A stretch of 64,000 nt of DNA from Glutamicibacter sp. PS (GCA_031317595.1 JANCMB010000001.1:1854971-1918970); one strand, 5' to 3'. Positions 18,426 to 28,662 are shown, numbered from the stretch's first letter. Notes: generated from the sequence alone by a model not told the origin. Numbers and translations: made by a program.

Positions 18426-20138
18426 ATGGAACAGACCGTAGACCTGCTGGCCGCCGCCAGCGACTGGGCCGCCCAGGACCCGGATGAGCACACCCGTCAC
18501 GAACTGACCGAGTTGCTCGAGTCGGCCCGAGCCGACGATCCAGCGGCCCTCGCCGACCTGGCCGACCGTTTCGGCGGAGTCTTGGCCTTTGGCACCGCGG
18601 GCTTACGGGCCGAACTGGGGGCCGGGCCGATGCGCATGAACCGGGTCGTTGTCTTGCGCACCGCGGCGGGCATCGCCCGCTATTTGATCGGGCAGGCCGC
18701 CGGGGCATACACCCCGAAGGTGGTGATCGGCTTCGATGCGCGCACGAATTCCGATGTCTTCGCCGAAGATTCGGCGGCGGTATTCGCCGCCGCCGGGTTC
18801 GAGGTGCTACTTATGCCCTCGGCGCTACCCACCCCGGTCTTGGCGTGGGCGGTACGGCGCTTCGAAGCGGAGGCCGGAATCATGGTCACCGCAAGCCACA
18901 ACCCACCGCGGGATAACGGCTATAAGGTATACACCGGCGGCCGTGTCACCGACGAAGCCGGACGCGGAGCGCAGATTGTCTCCCCCGTGGACGCACAGAT
19001 TGCCGAACTCATTGACCACACGCAGCCGGTCAGCGACATTGCCCGCGCGGAGTCCGGCTGGCAGGTCCTGCCCGACGACATCGCGGCGCACTACCTGCGC
19101 GATACCCAGCCGGTCATACCCGCCGCCGAGGGCCGCACCGCGACCGCACGAGCGGCACTACGCATCGTGTTGACCGCGATGCACGGGGTTGGCGGACAGA
19201 CGATGGCCCGCGCACTACGCAACACCGGGTTTACCGACCTGCACCTGGTTGCGGAGCAGTTCGAACCGGATCCGCTCTTCCCCACCGTGGACTTCCCGAA
19301 TCCCGAAGAACCCGGGGCCATGGATCTAGCGTTGGCCTTGGCCGATAAGGTCGAGGCGGACCTGGTCATCGCCAACGACCCGGATGCGGATCGCTGTGCC
19401 GCGGCCTTACTGGATCGGGGGCGCTGGCGCATGCTGCGCGGCGATGAGGTTGGGTGGTTGCTCGGCGATCATGTGGCCGCCTCGCTGCCCAAGGACCGGC
19501 GTCTGGCTAATTCCATCGTCTCCTCGCGGATGCTTGCTGCGATTGCCAAGGAGCATTCGTTGGAGCACCGGGAAACGCTCACCGGGTTCAAGTGGATTTC
19601 TCGGGTTCCCTCGCTCGGATTCGGGTACGAGGAGGCGCTGGGCTACTGCGTGGCCCCCGATGTGGTTCGCGATAAGGACGGCATCAGCGCAGCCTTGGTG
19701 TTGGCCGATATCGCCGCCACGCTCAAGGCCGCCGGGTCTTCGCCGGTCGCCCGCCTCGACGAGCTGGCCGCGGCTCATGGAGTACATGTCACCGACCAGC
19801 TTTCGCTGCGATTCTCCGAGCTTTCACTGATCCCGGCACTGATGGATCGACTGCGTACGCAGCCTCCGAAGACTCTCGCCGGGCAACAGGTCAACGAGAT
19901 TCGTGACCTGTCTACCGGTTCGGATGAGCTGCCGGCCACCGATGCGCTCATGCTGTTCTGCACCGACGGCACCCGAGTCATCATTCGGCCCTCCGGTACC
20001 GAGCCGAAGTTGAAGTGCTACTTGGAAAGCATCGAGCCGGCCGCATCCCTCGAGGCCGTTCCGGAAGCACGCGACCGCGCCCGGGCCCGATGCCTGAAGA
20101 TCAAGGACGAATTGGCCGATTTTCTGGCAACAGACTAG
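18426..20138 (+). CDS. Phospho-sugar mutase (phosphopentomutase/phosphomannomutase type)
   Basis: A 570-residue alpha-D-phosphohexomutase. The catalytic phosphoserine loop is TASHNPPRDNGYKVY at about residue 155-170, the metal loop is NDPDADRCA near 317, the sugar loop GYEEALGYCV near 400, and the C-terminal phosphate loop RPSGTEPKLKCY near 520. It lies 46 bases behind the nucleoside phosphorylase and ahead of deoC. The context points to interconversion of ribose 1- and 5-phosphate, although glucose or mannose phosphates are also possible substrates for this family. An AGAAGAAG site precedes ATG 18426. Confidence 0.9.
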   Translation: MEQTVDLLAAASDWAAQDPDEHTRHELTELLESARADDPAALADLADRFGGVLAFGTAGLRAELGAGPMRMNRVVVLRTAAGIARYLIGQAAGAYTPKVVIGFDARTNSDVFAEDSAAVFAAAGFEVLLMPSALPTPVLAWAVRRFEAEAGIMVTASHNPPRDNGYKVYTGGRVTDEAGRGAQIVSPVDAQIAELIDHTQPVSDIARAESGWQVLPDDIAAHYLRDTQPVIPAAEGRTATARAALRIVLTAMHGVGGQTMARALRNTGFTDLHLVAEQFEPDPLFPTVDFPNPEEPGAMDLALALADKVEADLVIANDPDADRCAAALLDRGRWRMLRGDEVGWLLGDHVAASLPKDRRLANSIVSSRMLAAIAKEHSLEHRETLTGFKWISRVPSLGFGYEEALGYCVAPDVVRDKDGISAALVLADIAATLKAAGSSPVARLDELAAAHGVHVTDQLSLRFSELSLIPALMDRLRTQPPKTLAGQQVNEIRDLSTGSDELPATDALMLFCTDGTRVIIRPSGTEPKLKCYLESIEPAASLEAVPEARDRARARCLKIKDELADFLATD

Positions 20139-20184
20139 GCTGACGCCCCGAAGCCCTATTCAACATATTGTGTGAGGACCACTT

Positions 20185-20871
20185 ATGACCGAACTCAGTG
20201 TCCAGCAGATCGCCGGCTACATTGACCACACCTTGCTGGCCCCGAACGCGTCGCTCGAGCAGATCGTTCAGGTCTGCGAAGAGGCCAAACAGTACCACTT
20301 CAAGTCGGTGTGCGTGAACCCGGTATGGGTCGCTACCGTGGCCCGCGAGCTGAAGGACTCCGACGTGCTGACCTGCTCGGTGATCGGGTTCCCGCTGGGT
20401 GCCTCGACCACCGCGATCAAGGTGGCCGAAACCCGTGGCGCCATCGAAGACGGTGCCAACGAAATCGATATGGTCATCAACATCGCCGCGGCGCTGCGCG
20501 GCGATCGCGATGCACTGGTCAACGAGATCTTCGCAATCGCGCAGGCCGCACATGACGGCGGGGCTATTTTGAAGGTCATCATCGAGACCTGCCTGCTCAC
20601 CGAGGAGGCTAAGGTGCTGGCCTGCGAGGCGGCCAAGGCAGCCGGCGCCGATTTCGTGAAGACCTCCACCGGGTTCTCCACCGGCGGTGCCACCGTCGAG
20701 GACGTAGCCCTGATGCGCCGTACCGTGGGCGAAGAGCTCGGCGTGAAGGCGTCCGGTGGCGTACGTAGCGCAGAAACCGCACGGGCCATGATCGCCGCGG
20801 GCGCCACGCGTCTCGGGTCCAGCTCCGGAGTTGCTATTCTAGAGGGAGAGCAAGGCGGAAGCGGCTACTAA
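20185..20871 (+). CDS. deoC: Deoxyribose-phosphate aldolase
   Basis: A 228-residue class I aldolase that cleaves 2-deoxyribose 5-phosphate into glyceraldehyde 3-phosphate and acetaldehyde. The Schiff-base lysine lies in [17 protein letters not shown], and the second catalytic lysine in [23 protein letters not shown] at the start and NEIDMVIN are also typical. It is the third gene of the nucleoside salvage operon, which explains how the sugar part of deoxynucleosides enters glycolysis. The AGGACC site lies seven bases before ATG 20185. Confidence 0.95.
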   Translation: MTELSVQQIAGYIDHTLLAPNASLEQIVQVCEEAKQYHFKSVCVNPVWVATVARELKDSDVLTCSVIGFPLGASTTAIKVAETRGAIEDGANEIDMVINIAAALRGDRDALVNEIFAIAQAAHDGGAILKVIIETCLLTEEAKVLACEAAKAAGADFVKTSTGFSTGGATVEDVALMRRTVGEELGVKASGGVRSAETARAMIAAGATRLGSSSGVAILEGEQGGSGY

Positions 20872-20906
20872 GCCACACGCACCTACATAACTTCCAAGGA
20901 GATCAC

Positions 20907-21146
20907 GTGTACTCGAACGGCAAGAACGTCACCCACTCCGGTTCAGGTCGCCTGGCTGGCAACCTGATTACCTTCGCGGTCTTCTTTGTGTTGTTCGTCG
21001 GTGCCATCTACTCGCTGTCCTTCTGGACTCTCGAGAACGCGTGGCTGCCTACCATCGCCTGCTTCGTGCTGACCCTGTTGGCCTTCGCAGTCCCGATGAC
21101 CTTCATGGGCCGCGGCGATTCGCACGAGGTCTCCGCACAGAAGTAA
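20907..21146 (+). CDS. Small two-helix membrane protein
   Basis: A 79-residue protein with a short polar start, a membrane helix at about residues 18-38 (LITFAVFFVLFVGAIYSLSFW) and a second at about 46-67, and a polar tail. GTG at 20907 has an AAGGAG site six bases upstream. It follows deoC by 35 bases and is probably the last gene of that operon, since a strong terminator follows. No family function is known to me. It may be an unrelated small membrane protein that merely shares the transcript. Confidence 0.75.
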   Translation: MYSNGKNVTHSGSGRLAGNLITFAVFFVLFVGAIYSLSFWTLENAWLPTIACFVLTLLAFAVPMTFMGRGDSHEVSAQK

Positions 21147-21163
21147 GTGCCAGTGACGCATCC

Positions 21164-21196
21164 ACAGGGAGCCACCCCACCGGGGTGGCTCCCTGT
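21164..21196 (+). terminator. Terminator of the nucleoside salvage operon
   Basis: A perfect 15-bp stem (21164-21178 with 21182-21196) with a three-base loop lies 18 bases after the stop of the small membrane protein gene. Confidence 0.85.
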
Positions 21197-21243
21197 CTGC
21201 GTTAACTTCTCCACCGGCGTGCGCTAAGGGCCTAGGAGTCACC

Positions 21244-22317
21244 ATGCGCCACGGACCACGAGCTACCCGGATTGTTCCACTGGTCGGACTGCTCCTGCTA
21301 CTTGGGGCATGCCAAACACCCCCAGAAGCTCAGCGTGAATCCCCCACCCCGGAACCAACGGTGGAAGTACTCGCCGAAGGGTTGCAGGCTCCATGGTCGC
21401 TGGCCAGCTACCGTGACGCCTTGCTGGTCAGCGAGCGTGACACCGGAAAGATCAGTGAGCTACTAGCCGATGGGAGCACCCGCGTCCTCGGGACTGTCCC
21501 GGATCTCGAACCGGCCGGAGAAGGCGGACTACTGGGCCTGGCGGTGCAGCGGGATTCGCTGTTCGCCTACTACACCACGGCGAGAGACAACCGCGTCCTG
21601 CGCTTTAGCCTGGAGGGAGACCCCGGGGAACTAGCGCTTGGCCGTTACACCGTGATCCTCAGCGGCATTCCTGCCGGACGCATCCATAATGGTGGCCGCA
21701 TGGCCATAGGCCCAGATGACCTGTTGTATGTGAGCACAGGAGACGCCGGAATACCGGCCAATGCTCAGGACCTGAAGTCCCTTGGCGGCAAGATTCTGCG
21801 TGTGGACGCCGATGGGCAGGTCCCCGAGGATAACCCTTGGCCGGATTCGCCGGTGTATTCACTGGGCCACCGCAATGTCCAGGGTTTCGATTGGGCCGAC
21901 GACGGCACCCTGTACGCCAGCGAGTTCGGGCAGAACACCTGGGACGAACTCAACGAGATCCGACCGGCCAGGAACTACGGCTGGCCTCAGGTCGAAGGGT
22001 TCGGCGCGGATGCAGATTTCCGTGATCCGCTACAGGTATTCGCACCGGCCGAGGCCAGCCCCAGCGGCCTGTGTGTCGGCAACGACGCCATCTATCTAGC
22101 TGCCCTGCGCGGCGAACGGCTCTACCGGGTTCCGCTCACCGACCCACAGCATTCCCAGGCGCTACTTACCGAGCAATACGGTCGGCTCCGCGAGGTACAG
22201 TGCGCGGCGGACGGCTCACTACTGATCCTGACCAATAACACCGACGGTCGCGGCACACCAAGCGATACCGACGACCGTTTGCTGCGCTTCACCCCTCGCC
22301 CCGCACCCCTGCCCTAG
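21244..22317 (+). CDS. Lipoprotein, PQQ-type glucose/sorbosone dehydrogenase family
   Basis: A 357-residue beta-propeller protein of the soluble aldose dehydrogenase family (Pfam GSDH). The N-terminus has a basic start, a hydrophobic stretch and a lipobox LLGAC with Cys about residue 23, so it is an exported lipoprotein. Family marks are GLLGLAV, IHNGGRMAIGPDDLLYVSTGD, and GHRNVQGFDWADDGTLYASEFG. Such enzymes oxidise aldose sugars with PQQ outside the membrane. No PQQ synthesis gene is visible, so the cofactor may come from outside or the activity may differ. It ends nine bases before the TPR gene. Confidence 0.85.
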   Translation: MRHGPRATRIVPLVGLLLLLGACQTPPEAQRESPTPEPTVEVLAEGLQAPWSLASYRDALLVSERDTGKISELLADGSTRVLGTVPDLEPAGEGGLLGLAVQRDSLFAYYTTARDNRVLRFSLEGDPGELALGRYTVILSGIPAGRIHNGGRMAIGPDDLLYVSTGDAGIPANAQDLKSLGGKILRVDADGQVPEDNPWPDSPVYSLGHRNVQGFDWADDGTLYASEFGQNTWDELNEIRPARNYGWPQVEGFGADADFRDPLQVFAPAEASPSGLCVGNDAIYLAALRGERLYRVPLTDPQHSQALLTEQYGRLREVQCAADGSLLILTNNTDGRGTPSDTDDRLLRFTPRPAPLP

Positions 22318-22326
22318 GCTGAGATT

Positions 22327-22806
22327 ATGCACACCACCTTTGAACAAGCCATCGACGCATTCTGGGAACAAGCCGAAACGCGGGATCCACAACAGCTCGC
22401 CGAAGAGGTCACCCCGCTCTGCCACCAGTGGGACGTACCTGCGGCACGGCTGGCCTTTGAGCAGGCCTCGGTGCACGACTTCCTTGGCCACGAGGCCCTC
22501 GCGGTGGAAGGCTACCGGCGAGCGCTAGCCGCCGGGCTCGAGGCGCCGCACCACCACAACGCACGCATCCAACTAGCCAGTACGCTACGCAACCTCGGGC
22601 GGGCCGACCAAGCGATCGACCTTCTGCGCTCCATGGAAGATACTCCACAGGAGCTATTGCCCGGCGCGCAAGCATTTCTCGCGTTGGCACTCTACGACGA
22701 TGGACAACCGGCGGAGGCGTTACGTACGGCCCTGCTCACGTTGGCCCCACATCTGCCGACCTACCGGCGCTCGATTATCGACTATGCGCACGAGCTCGAT
22801 AGCTAG
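22327..22806 (+). CDS. Tetratricopeptide-repeat protein
   Basis: A 159-residue cytosolic all-helical protein with about three TPR-like units, for instance DFLGHEALAVEGYRRALAAG, LASTLRNLGRADQAIDLL and FLALALYDDGQPAEALRTAL. This fits a small TPR family known from bacteria as a protein-interaction scaffold. It is co-transcribed with the upstream lipoprotein gene (nine-base gap). Its stop codon interlocks with the mfd stop on the other strand in the palindrome CTAG at 22803-22806, so the two converge with no spacer. Confidence 0.8.
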   Translation: MHTTFEQAIDAFWEQAETRDPQQLAEEVTPLCHQWDVPAARLAFEQASVHDFLGHEALAVEGYRRALAAGLEAPHHHNARIQLASTLRNLGRADQAIDLLRSMEDTPQELLPGAQAFLALALYDDGQPAEALRTALLTLAPHLPTYRRSIIDYAHELDS

Positions 22807-25800
22807 GCTTGCGTCGACGACTCGGCCTTGGCTGGGGTCGGTTCAAAAATGCCGTAGAGCAAGCGTTCGGCCCAATCGAGGATGTCGCCGTCGGCCAGAT
22901 CCCGCCCGCCGACCGGGCTGGTCCGTGGCTTCGGGATGAAGATCGCTCCCAGCGCCGGTTTATTAGCCGACCCCGGGTAGAGCCGCTCCAAACGCACCTG
23001 CCGTGAGGCCGGAAGATCTTCGATCTTGGCCGGCGAGACCTTGATGTGGTTACCGATCTGTTGAATATCGCGTAGCCCCACGGTCCGGGCCCGAATGCGT
23101 AGGGCCGCCACCCGCAGCAAGTACTCCACCGGCTGTGGCAGGGCACCGTAGCGGTCCTCAAGCTCGGCACGCACCTCGGCCAAGGCCTCGTCGGTTTCTG
23201 CCGCCGCGATATTCCGGTAAGCCTCTAGACGTAGACGCTCGCCCGGTATGTACTCATGAGGCAGGTGTGCGTTCACCGGCAACTCGATCTTCATTTCGGT
23301 GGATTCGGTCTCGCCCTCGCCCTTGTAGTCTGCGACGGCTTCGCCGACGAGTCGCAGGTACAGATCGAATCCAACTCCGGCGATATGCCCGGATTGTTCG
23401 CCGCCGAGCAGGTTTCCGGCCCCGCGCAATTCCAGATCCTTCATCGCCAGCTGGTAGCCCGAACCCAGTTCGTTGTGCGCCGCGACCGCCTTCAAACGCT
23501 CGAGCGCCACCTCACCGAGTGGCTTATCCGAATCCCAGAGGAAGTAGGCGTAGGCCCGCTCGCGGCCGCGGCCCACGCGCCCACGCAGCTGATGCAGCTG
23601 CGAAAGGCCGTAATTATTCGCCCGATCCACAATCAGGGTGTTCGCATTCGAAATATCCAGACCGGTTTCGATAATGGTGGTGGAGACCAGCACATCGAAT
23701 TTCTTTTCCCAGAAGTCTTGGATGATGCGTTCAAGCCGGGATTCGCTCATCTTGCCGTGCGCGACTTCCACCCGAGCTTCGGGGATCAGTTCACGCAATT
23801 CGGCAGCCACCCGTTCGATGGAGGAAACGCGGTTGTGCACAAAGAACACCTGTCCATCGCGCATCAGCTCACGGCGCACTGCGGCCGAAATTTGCTTCAC
23901 GCTCCGCGGCCCAACATAGGTCAGTACCGGGTGGCGTTCTTCCGGTGGGGTAGCCAAGGTCGAAGTTTCGCGGATCCCGGTCAGGCTCATCTCCAAGGTA
24001 CGCGGGATCGGGGTGGCGCTCATGGCCAGTACGTCAACGTTGGTGCGTAGCTTCTTGAGCTCTTCCTTGTGTTCAACGCCGAAGCGCTGCTCCTCGTCAA
24101 CGATAATCAGTCCGAGGTTCTTGAACTCAACATTCTTCGAAAGTAGCCGGTGCGTGCCGATCACAATATCGACGCTGCCGTCCTTAAGCCCGGCAATGAT
24201 TTCCTTGGCTTCTTTGGCGGTCTGGAAACGCGAGAGGGTTTTCACCCGCACCGGGAAGCCCGAGTATCGTTCCGTGAACGTCTGATAGTGCTGCGAGGCC
24301 AGCAGGGTGGTGGGTACCAGCACGGCCACCTGACGCGAATCCTGCACCGCCTTGAAGGCAGCCCGTACCGCGATTTCGGTTTTGCCGAAGCCCACGTCAC
24401 CGGAAATCAGCCGGTCCATCGGCACTTCGCGTTCCATATCGGCCTTGACCTCGTTGATCGCGGTGAGCTGATCGGGGGTTTCGATATAGGCGAAGGCTTC
24501 TTCTAATTCATGTTGCCACGGGGTGTCCTCGGCAAAGGCATGCCCACGGCTGGCCATGCGCGCGGAGTACAGCTTGATGAGATCTGCGGCGATCTCCTTG
24601 ACCGCTTTGCGGGCCTTCTTCTTAGTATTCGACCAGTCCGCGCCGCCCATCTTCGACAGCGTCGGGGCTTCACCGCCAACATAGCGGGTGATCTGATCGA
24701 GCTGATCCATCGGCACAAAGAGCCGGTCGCCGGGTGCCCCACGCTTGCTGGCGGCATACTCCACAACCAAATACTCACGCTTGGCATCCTGCGAGGAACC
24801 ATTGACCTTACGCGCAATGAGCTCCACGAATTTACCGATGCCATGCTGCTCATGCACGACATAGTCCCCGGCCTGGAGCGTCAATGGGTCTACTGCATTG
24901 CGCTTCCGTTTGGCGCTGAGTTTGCGGGTGCCACGTGCGGCGTAGGCGCTCGAACGCCCCAGCAGGTCCGCCTCGGTAAGTAGACCAAATTTCAGGTCCT
25001 CGAAGACGAAGCCCCGTCCGGCGCTGGCCTGGGTAATTTCGATAAGACCGGGGGTTGGTTCGGCCTCAATGCTGGGCACCCGGTGCGCCGGGATCTGGTA
25101 TTCGGCGAACAGCTCGGAGAGACGGGCGGCAGGACCAGGGCCTTCGGTGGCCACCACGACTCGCCATTTGTCCTTGACTCGCCCAGAGATGAACTCCATC
25201 ATCGCGTCCACATCGCCCTGGTAGCCGCGTGGTTCGCGGGCCTGGATGCGGATGGTTGAGGCCCCGACTTCGAGCTCCTCGTCGGCGCCCAGCGAGGTCA
25301 CCGACCACCACGACACCTTGGCCTTGGTCGCCTGCTCGACCGTATCGGCTAGCGTGGCAAAGTCCCCGGATTCGAGTTTCCGGGTGCTCTCTGCCGTGCT
25401 CAAATCCAAGGGCGCGGCGGCACCGTCGGAGGCCGAGGCCCATGCGGCGGCCAAAAACTCCGCGTTCGTTTCGTTCAAATCATGAGCTCGAGCGCGCACC
25501 CGCTCCGGTTCCATGACCAGAGCGATTGACGATTCGGGCAGCAGGGAGAGGAACGGAACCATGGAGTCGACCAGCAGCGGGGCGAGGGATTCCATGCCTT
25601 CGACGGCGATGCCACCGGCGATTTTGGTCAACATTTCGCGGGCTGCGGGGAATTTGTCCTGCAGGTTCGCCGCCCGGGACATGACCTTAGGGGTGATCAA
25701 CATTTCGCGGCAGGGCATTGCCACGACCCGCTGCGGGCCTTGCCCCTCCATGGAGCGCTGGTCGGCAACCGCGAAGTAGCGGATGGAATCGATCTGGTCG

Positions 25801-26426
25801 CCAAAGAAGTCCACACGCACCGGGTGATCCAGCGTTGGGGGGAAAACATCGATGATGCCTCCGCGGACCGCGTATTCGCCGCGGTGGGTCACCATCTCCA
25901 CCCGTGCGTAGGCGGCCTCGGACAGAGCCTTAATCACTGCGTCAAAACCGGGTTCTTCATCAACGGCCAACACCACCGGGCGCAGCTGCCCCAAGCCTTC
26001 GACCAAGGGCTGTAAGACCGCACGAATTGGCGCGATGATGACCTTCAACCGCTCATCGCCTTCATGCAGGCGGCGCAGAACCTCCAGTCGGCGTCCCACG
26101 GTGTCGCTACGTGGAGACAACCGCTCATGCGGCAACGTCTCCCAGGAGGGGAATTCGGCAATCTGTTCGGCCGGCAGGTACGCACCTAACGCCGAGGATA
26201 CTTCTTCGGCTTCGCGTCCGGTCGCGGTGACCACCAACGTCACTGGGTGCCCGTTAACTGTCTCGAGCGCGGAACTGACATGTGCACTGAGTAATCCACG
26301 TAGCCCGGCCGGAGCCGCGATTTCCAGTTCCTCGCTACGTTCGGCGTATCCCCGGGAGGCGCTACCTGCCACCCGCCGGAAGGACGGCTCCTCGCGCAGG
26401 AATTCGTGAAGTCCAACCAGACTCAT
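22803..26426 (-). CDS. mfd: Transcription-repair coupling factor Mfd
   Basis: A full-length, 1207-residue Mfd, which removes RNA polymerase stalled at DNA lesions and recruits the UvrA repair complex. In order: the UvrB-like module (about 1-420), the RNA-polymerase interaction domain around GDYVVHEQHGIGKFVEL (about 515), the translocase with Walker A SGDVGFGKTEIAVRA and Walker B DEEQRFGVEHKE, the TRG region with LHQLRGRVGRGRERAYAYF, and a C-terminal UvrA-masking domain. No domain is missing. The ATG at 26426 follows a short promoter gap. It is convergent with the TPR gene, sharing a CTAG stop. Confidence 0.97.
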   Translation of the reverse strand: MSLVGLHEFLREEPSFRRVAGSASRGYAERSEELEIAAPAGLRGLLSAHVSSALETVNGHPVTLVVTATGREAEEVSSALGAYLPAEQIAEFPSWETLPHERLSPRSDTVGRRLEVLRRLHEGDERLKVIIAPIRAVLQPLVEGLGQLRPVVLAVDEEPGFDAVIKALSEAAYARVEMVTHRGEYAVRGGIIDVFPPTLDHPVRVDFFGDQIDSIRYFAVADQRSMEGQGPQRVVAMPCREMLITPKVMSRAANLQDKFPAAREMLTKIAGGIAVEGMESLAPLLVDSMVPFLSLLPESSIALVMEPERVRARAHDLNETNAEFLAAAWASASDGAAAPLDLSTAESTRKLESGDFATLADTVEQATKAKVSWWSVTSLGADEELEVGASTIRIQAREPRGYQGDVDAMMEFISGRVKDKWRVVVATEGPGPAARLSELFAEYQIPAHRVPSIEAEPTPGLIEITQASAGRGFVFEDLKFGLLTEADLLGRSSAYAARGTRKLSAKRKRNAVDPLTLQAGDYVVHEQHGIGKFVELIARKVNGSSQDAKREYLVVEYAASKRGAPGDRLFVPMDQLDQITRYVGGEAPTLSKMGGADWSNTKKKARKAVKEIAADLIKLYSARMASRGHAFAEDTPWQHELEEAFAYIETPDQLTAINEVKADMEREVPMDRLISGDVGFGKTEIAVRAAFKAVQDSRQVAVLVPTTLLASQHYQTFTERYSGFPVRVKTLSRFQTAKEAKEIIAGLKDGSVDIVIGTHRLLSKNVEFKNLGLIIVDEEQRFGVEHKEELKKLRTNVDVLAMSATPIPRTLEMSLTGIRETSTLATPPEERHPVLTYVGPRSVKQISAAVRRELMRDGQVFFVHNRVSSIERVAAELRELIPEARVEVAHGKMSESRLERIIQDFWEKKFDVLVSTTIIETGLDISNANTLIVDRANNYGLSQLHQLRGRVGRGRERAYAYFLWDSDKPLGEVALERLKAVAAHNELGSGYQLAMKDLELRGAGNLLGGEQSGHIAGVGFDLYLRLVGEAVADYKGEGETESTEMKIELPVNAHLPHEYIPGERLRLEAYRNIAAAETDEALAEVRAELEDRYGALPQPVEYLLRVAALRIRARTVGLRDIQQIGNHIKVSPAKIEDLPASRQVRLERLYPGSANKPALGAIFIPKPRTSPVGGRDLADGDILDWAERLLYGIFEPTPAKAESSTQA

Positions 26427-26650
26427 GCTCTTTAGGTCCCCTCGCTTAGGTCAGTTCTCAACCGCTCACGCTACTGCGGCCGACCTTGCCAGCGGGCGGG
26501 GTCGGCTTGGTGGAAGTATTGTGTTTGTCGGTGTCTTCCTAGCCTACCTAAAGCACCTGAACGGCTAGGCTAGAAGTGACCATTCGTTCGGAACTTCGAA
26601 TTTTAACATGTTTCGAATGACGCCATTTTGAAGATTGGGACACGACATCC

Positions 26651-27145
26651 ATGGCTCTTAACGCAAGTACCCAGATCGCGCATCCGGCCGAGCAGGTTAT
26701 CGCAACGCTCGCCAACCGCGATTTCGCCGAGCACCTAACTTCGCTGGCCCAGGGGACGCTGAGTAACTTCACTGTGGAGGGCGACCTGAACGGTGCCTTC
26801 ACGCTGACCTCGGTACGCGCCATGCCAACCGACCGCGTTCCGGACATCGCCCGGAAGTTCGTCGGAGAATCCATTAACGTCACGCAGGTGGAGAGCTGGA
26901 GCGCCCCGGATGCGCAGGGTAACCGTAGCGCCGAGGTCAAAATCTCGGTGGCTGGTGTGCCGGTGAACGTCAATGGCACCGAGCGCCTAATCGCAGCCGG
27001 TGATTCCACCGAGTTCGCCATCGACGCTCAGGTTTCTTCCTCTATCCCCTTCATCGGCGGCAAGCTGGCCTCGGCGGCCGAACCCTATCTGGGCAAGGCC
27101 CTGAACCTGCAGGCCTCACAGGTCAGCGCCTGGCTGTCCAAGTAG
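26651..27145 (+). CDS. DUF2505 domain protein
   Basis: A 164-residue cytosolic protein covering the whole DUF2505 family, found mainly in actinobacteria and related in fold to START/SRPBCC lipid-binding proteins. It starts MALNASTQIAHPAEQVIATLANRDF, where a hydrophobic-ligand domain begins, and ends with an amphipathic helix (AEPYLGKALNLQASQVSAWL). No catalytic residues are evident. It lies alone, divergent from mfd, with its own terminator. The function is unknown. Confidence 0.85.
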   Translation: MALNASTQIAHPAEQVIATLANRDFAEHLTSLAQGTLSNFTVEGDLNGAFTLTSVRAMPTDRVPDIARKFVGESINVTQVESWSAPDAQGNRSAEVKISVAGVPVNVNGTERLIAAGDSTEFAIDAQVSSSIPFIGGKLASAAEPYLGKALNLQASQVSAWLSK

Positions 27146-27166
27146 TCTCCTTTCCCGGTTACTCAG

Positions 27167-27210
27167 CTCCCGGACGATGGTTGCCTAGCGCGCCATAGTC
27201 CGGGAGTTTT
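27167..27210 (+). terminator. Terminator after the DUF2505 gene
   Basis: A 9-bp perfect GC-rich stem (CTCCCGGAC 27167-27175 with 27198-27206) is followed by TTTT at 27207-27210. The loop of 22 bases holds a smaller ATGG/CCAT pairing. Confidence 0.8.
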
Positions 27211-27309
27211 CCCGCCTGTGACGCACGACGCGATAGGGTTAAGACTTAGGTGTGCCGGGAAGTCTGGTCGGCGTGTAAGACAGTTCAACGACATTAGGTG
27301 AGTTCACTT

Positions 27310-28662
27310 ATGACTCCAAACCCATCTCCGGGTTCACCACGCAAGCTTTTCTCACGGCCCAGTTACGGAGAATCCGTCCGCATCGGCGATATCCTGCGCA
27401 AGGAAACCGTCGGCGGTATGGTGCTGATCGCTGGCGCCATCATCGCACTGATCTGGGCCAACACCCCGCTACGTGAGTCCTATTTCGCATTGCGCGACTT
27501 CCACCTGGGAGTCGACTTCGAGAGCATCGGACTGCACCTCGATCTCTCGCTGGGCCACTGGGCCGCCGACGCACTGCTGGCGGTATTCTTCTTCCTCACC
27601 GGCTTGGAATTGAAGAAAGAATTCGTCGTCGGCGACTTGAAGGATATGAAGACCGCCGCCGTTCCGGTGGCGGCTGCCTTCGGCGGCGTGATCGTCCCCG
27701 CGTTGATTTTCGTGGCAATGAACCTGGCTAATGGTCCAGAAACCCTCAAGGGCTGGGCCATCCCCACCGCCACCGATATCGCCTTTGCCGTGGCCGTCTT
27801 GGCCGTCATTGGCTCGGCACTGCCGGCCGCGCTGCGCATCTTCTTGCTGACCTTGGCCGTGGTCGATGACTTGATCGCGATCGTCATTATCGCCTTTGTC
27901 TTCACCGATGATGTCCAGTGGGGCTACCTGGCGCTAGCGATCATCCCGGTTGCGCTCTTCGCCCTGCTATCGCATAAGGCGCGCAAGCTCTTCGGATACC
28001 ACCCTTGGGCGGCCTGGGTTATCCTCTTACCGCTGGGCATTATTACCTGGGTCTTCTTCTTCGGTTCCGGCATCCACGCTACGATCGCCGGTGTGGTGCT
28101 CGGCTTCTGCGTCCCGGTTCGACGCAAGGATGGCCTGCCCGGACACGGGCTGGCCGAAGAGTTCGAACATCGTTTCCGCCCGCTGTCCTCGGGCTTCTGT
28201 ATTCCGGTTTTCGCCTTCTTCTCGGCCGGCGTGACGGTCTTCAACCCAGAGGGGGGCAGCAATGGCCTGTTCACGGATCCGGTGCTGTGGGGCATTATTC
28301 TCGGTTTGGTGCTCGGTAAGCCGATCGGCATCATGGCATTCACCTGGATTCTGACCAAGTTCACCAAGGCGAACTTGGATAAGGACGTCAAGTGGGGCGA
28401 TCTGCTGGGTGTTACCTTCTTGGCAGGTATCGGATTCACCGTGTCCCTGCTGGTTTCCGAGCTGTCCTTCGGCCTCGAGTCCGAGCACTACGAGCACGCG
28501 AAGGTCGCGATCTTAACCGGGTCCTTCCTCGCAGCAATCCTCGGTGCGCTCTGGCTGGTGCCGCGTAACCGCCGCTACAAGGTTCTACTCGCCCGGGAAA
28601 CCGCCGATGAAAACCGCGACGGCATTCCGGACGTCTACGAGCAGGAAGAAAAGAACTCCTAA
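27310..28662 (+). CDS. nhaA: Na+/H+ antiporter NhaA
   Basis: A 450-residue inner-membrane Na+/H+ antiporter of the NhaA family, which keeps sodium and pH balance. The two unwound-helix motifs are present: TATDIAFAVAVLAVIG and the catalytic aspartate pair in LAVVDDLIAIVIIA. A C-terminal hydrophilic tail (about 430-450, DENRDGIPDVYEQEEKNS) is extra to the core. ATG 27310 is chosen because AGGTGAG lies eight bases upstream; a GTG at 27298 overlaps that site. It converges with the TetR gene, and the two stop codons interlock at 28659-28662. Confidence 0.93.
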   Translation: MTPNPSPGSPRKLFSRPSYGESVRIGDILRKETVGGMVLIAGAIIALIWANTPLRESYFALRDFHLGVDFESIGLHLDLSLGHWAADALLAVFFFLTGLELKKEFVVGDLKDMKTAAVPVAAAFGGVIVPALIFVAMNLANGPETLKGWAIPTATDIAFAVAVLAVIGSALPAALRIFLLTLAVVDDLIAIVIIAFVFTDDVQWGYLALAIIPVALFALLSHKARKLFGYHPWAAWVILLPLGIITWVFFFGSGIHATIAGVVLGFCVPVRRKDGLPGHGLAEEFEHRFRPLSSGFCIPVFAFFSAGVTVFNPEGGSNGLFTDPVLWGIILGLVLGKPIGIMAFTWILTKFTKANLDKDVKWGDLLGVTFLAGIGFTVSLLVSELSFGLESEHYEHAKVAILTGSFLAAILGALWLVPRNRRYKVLLARETADENRDGIPDVYEQEEKNS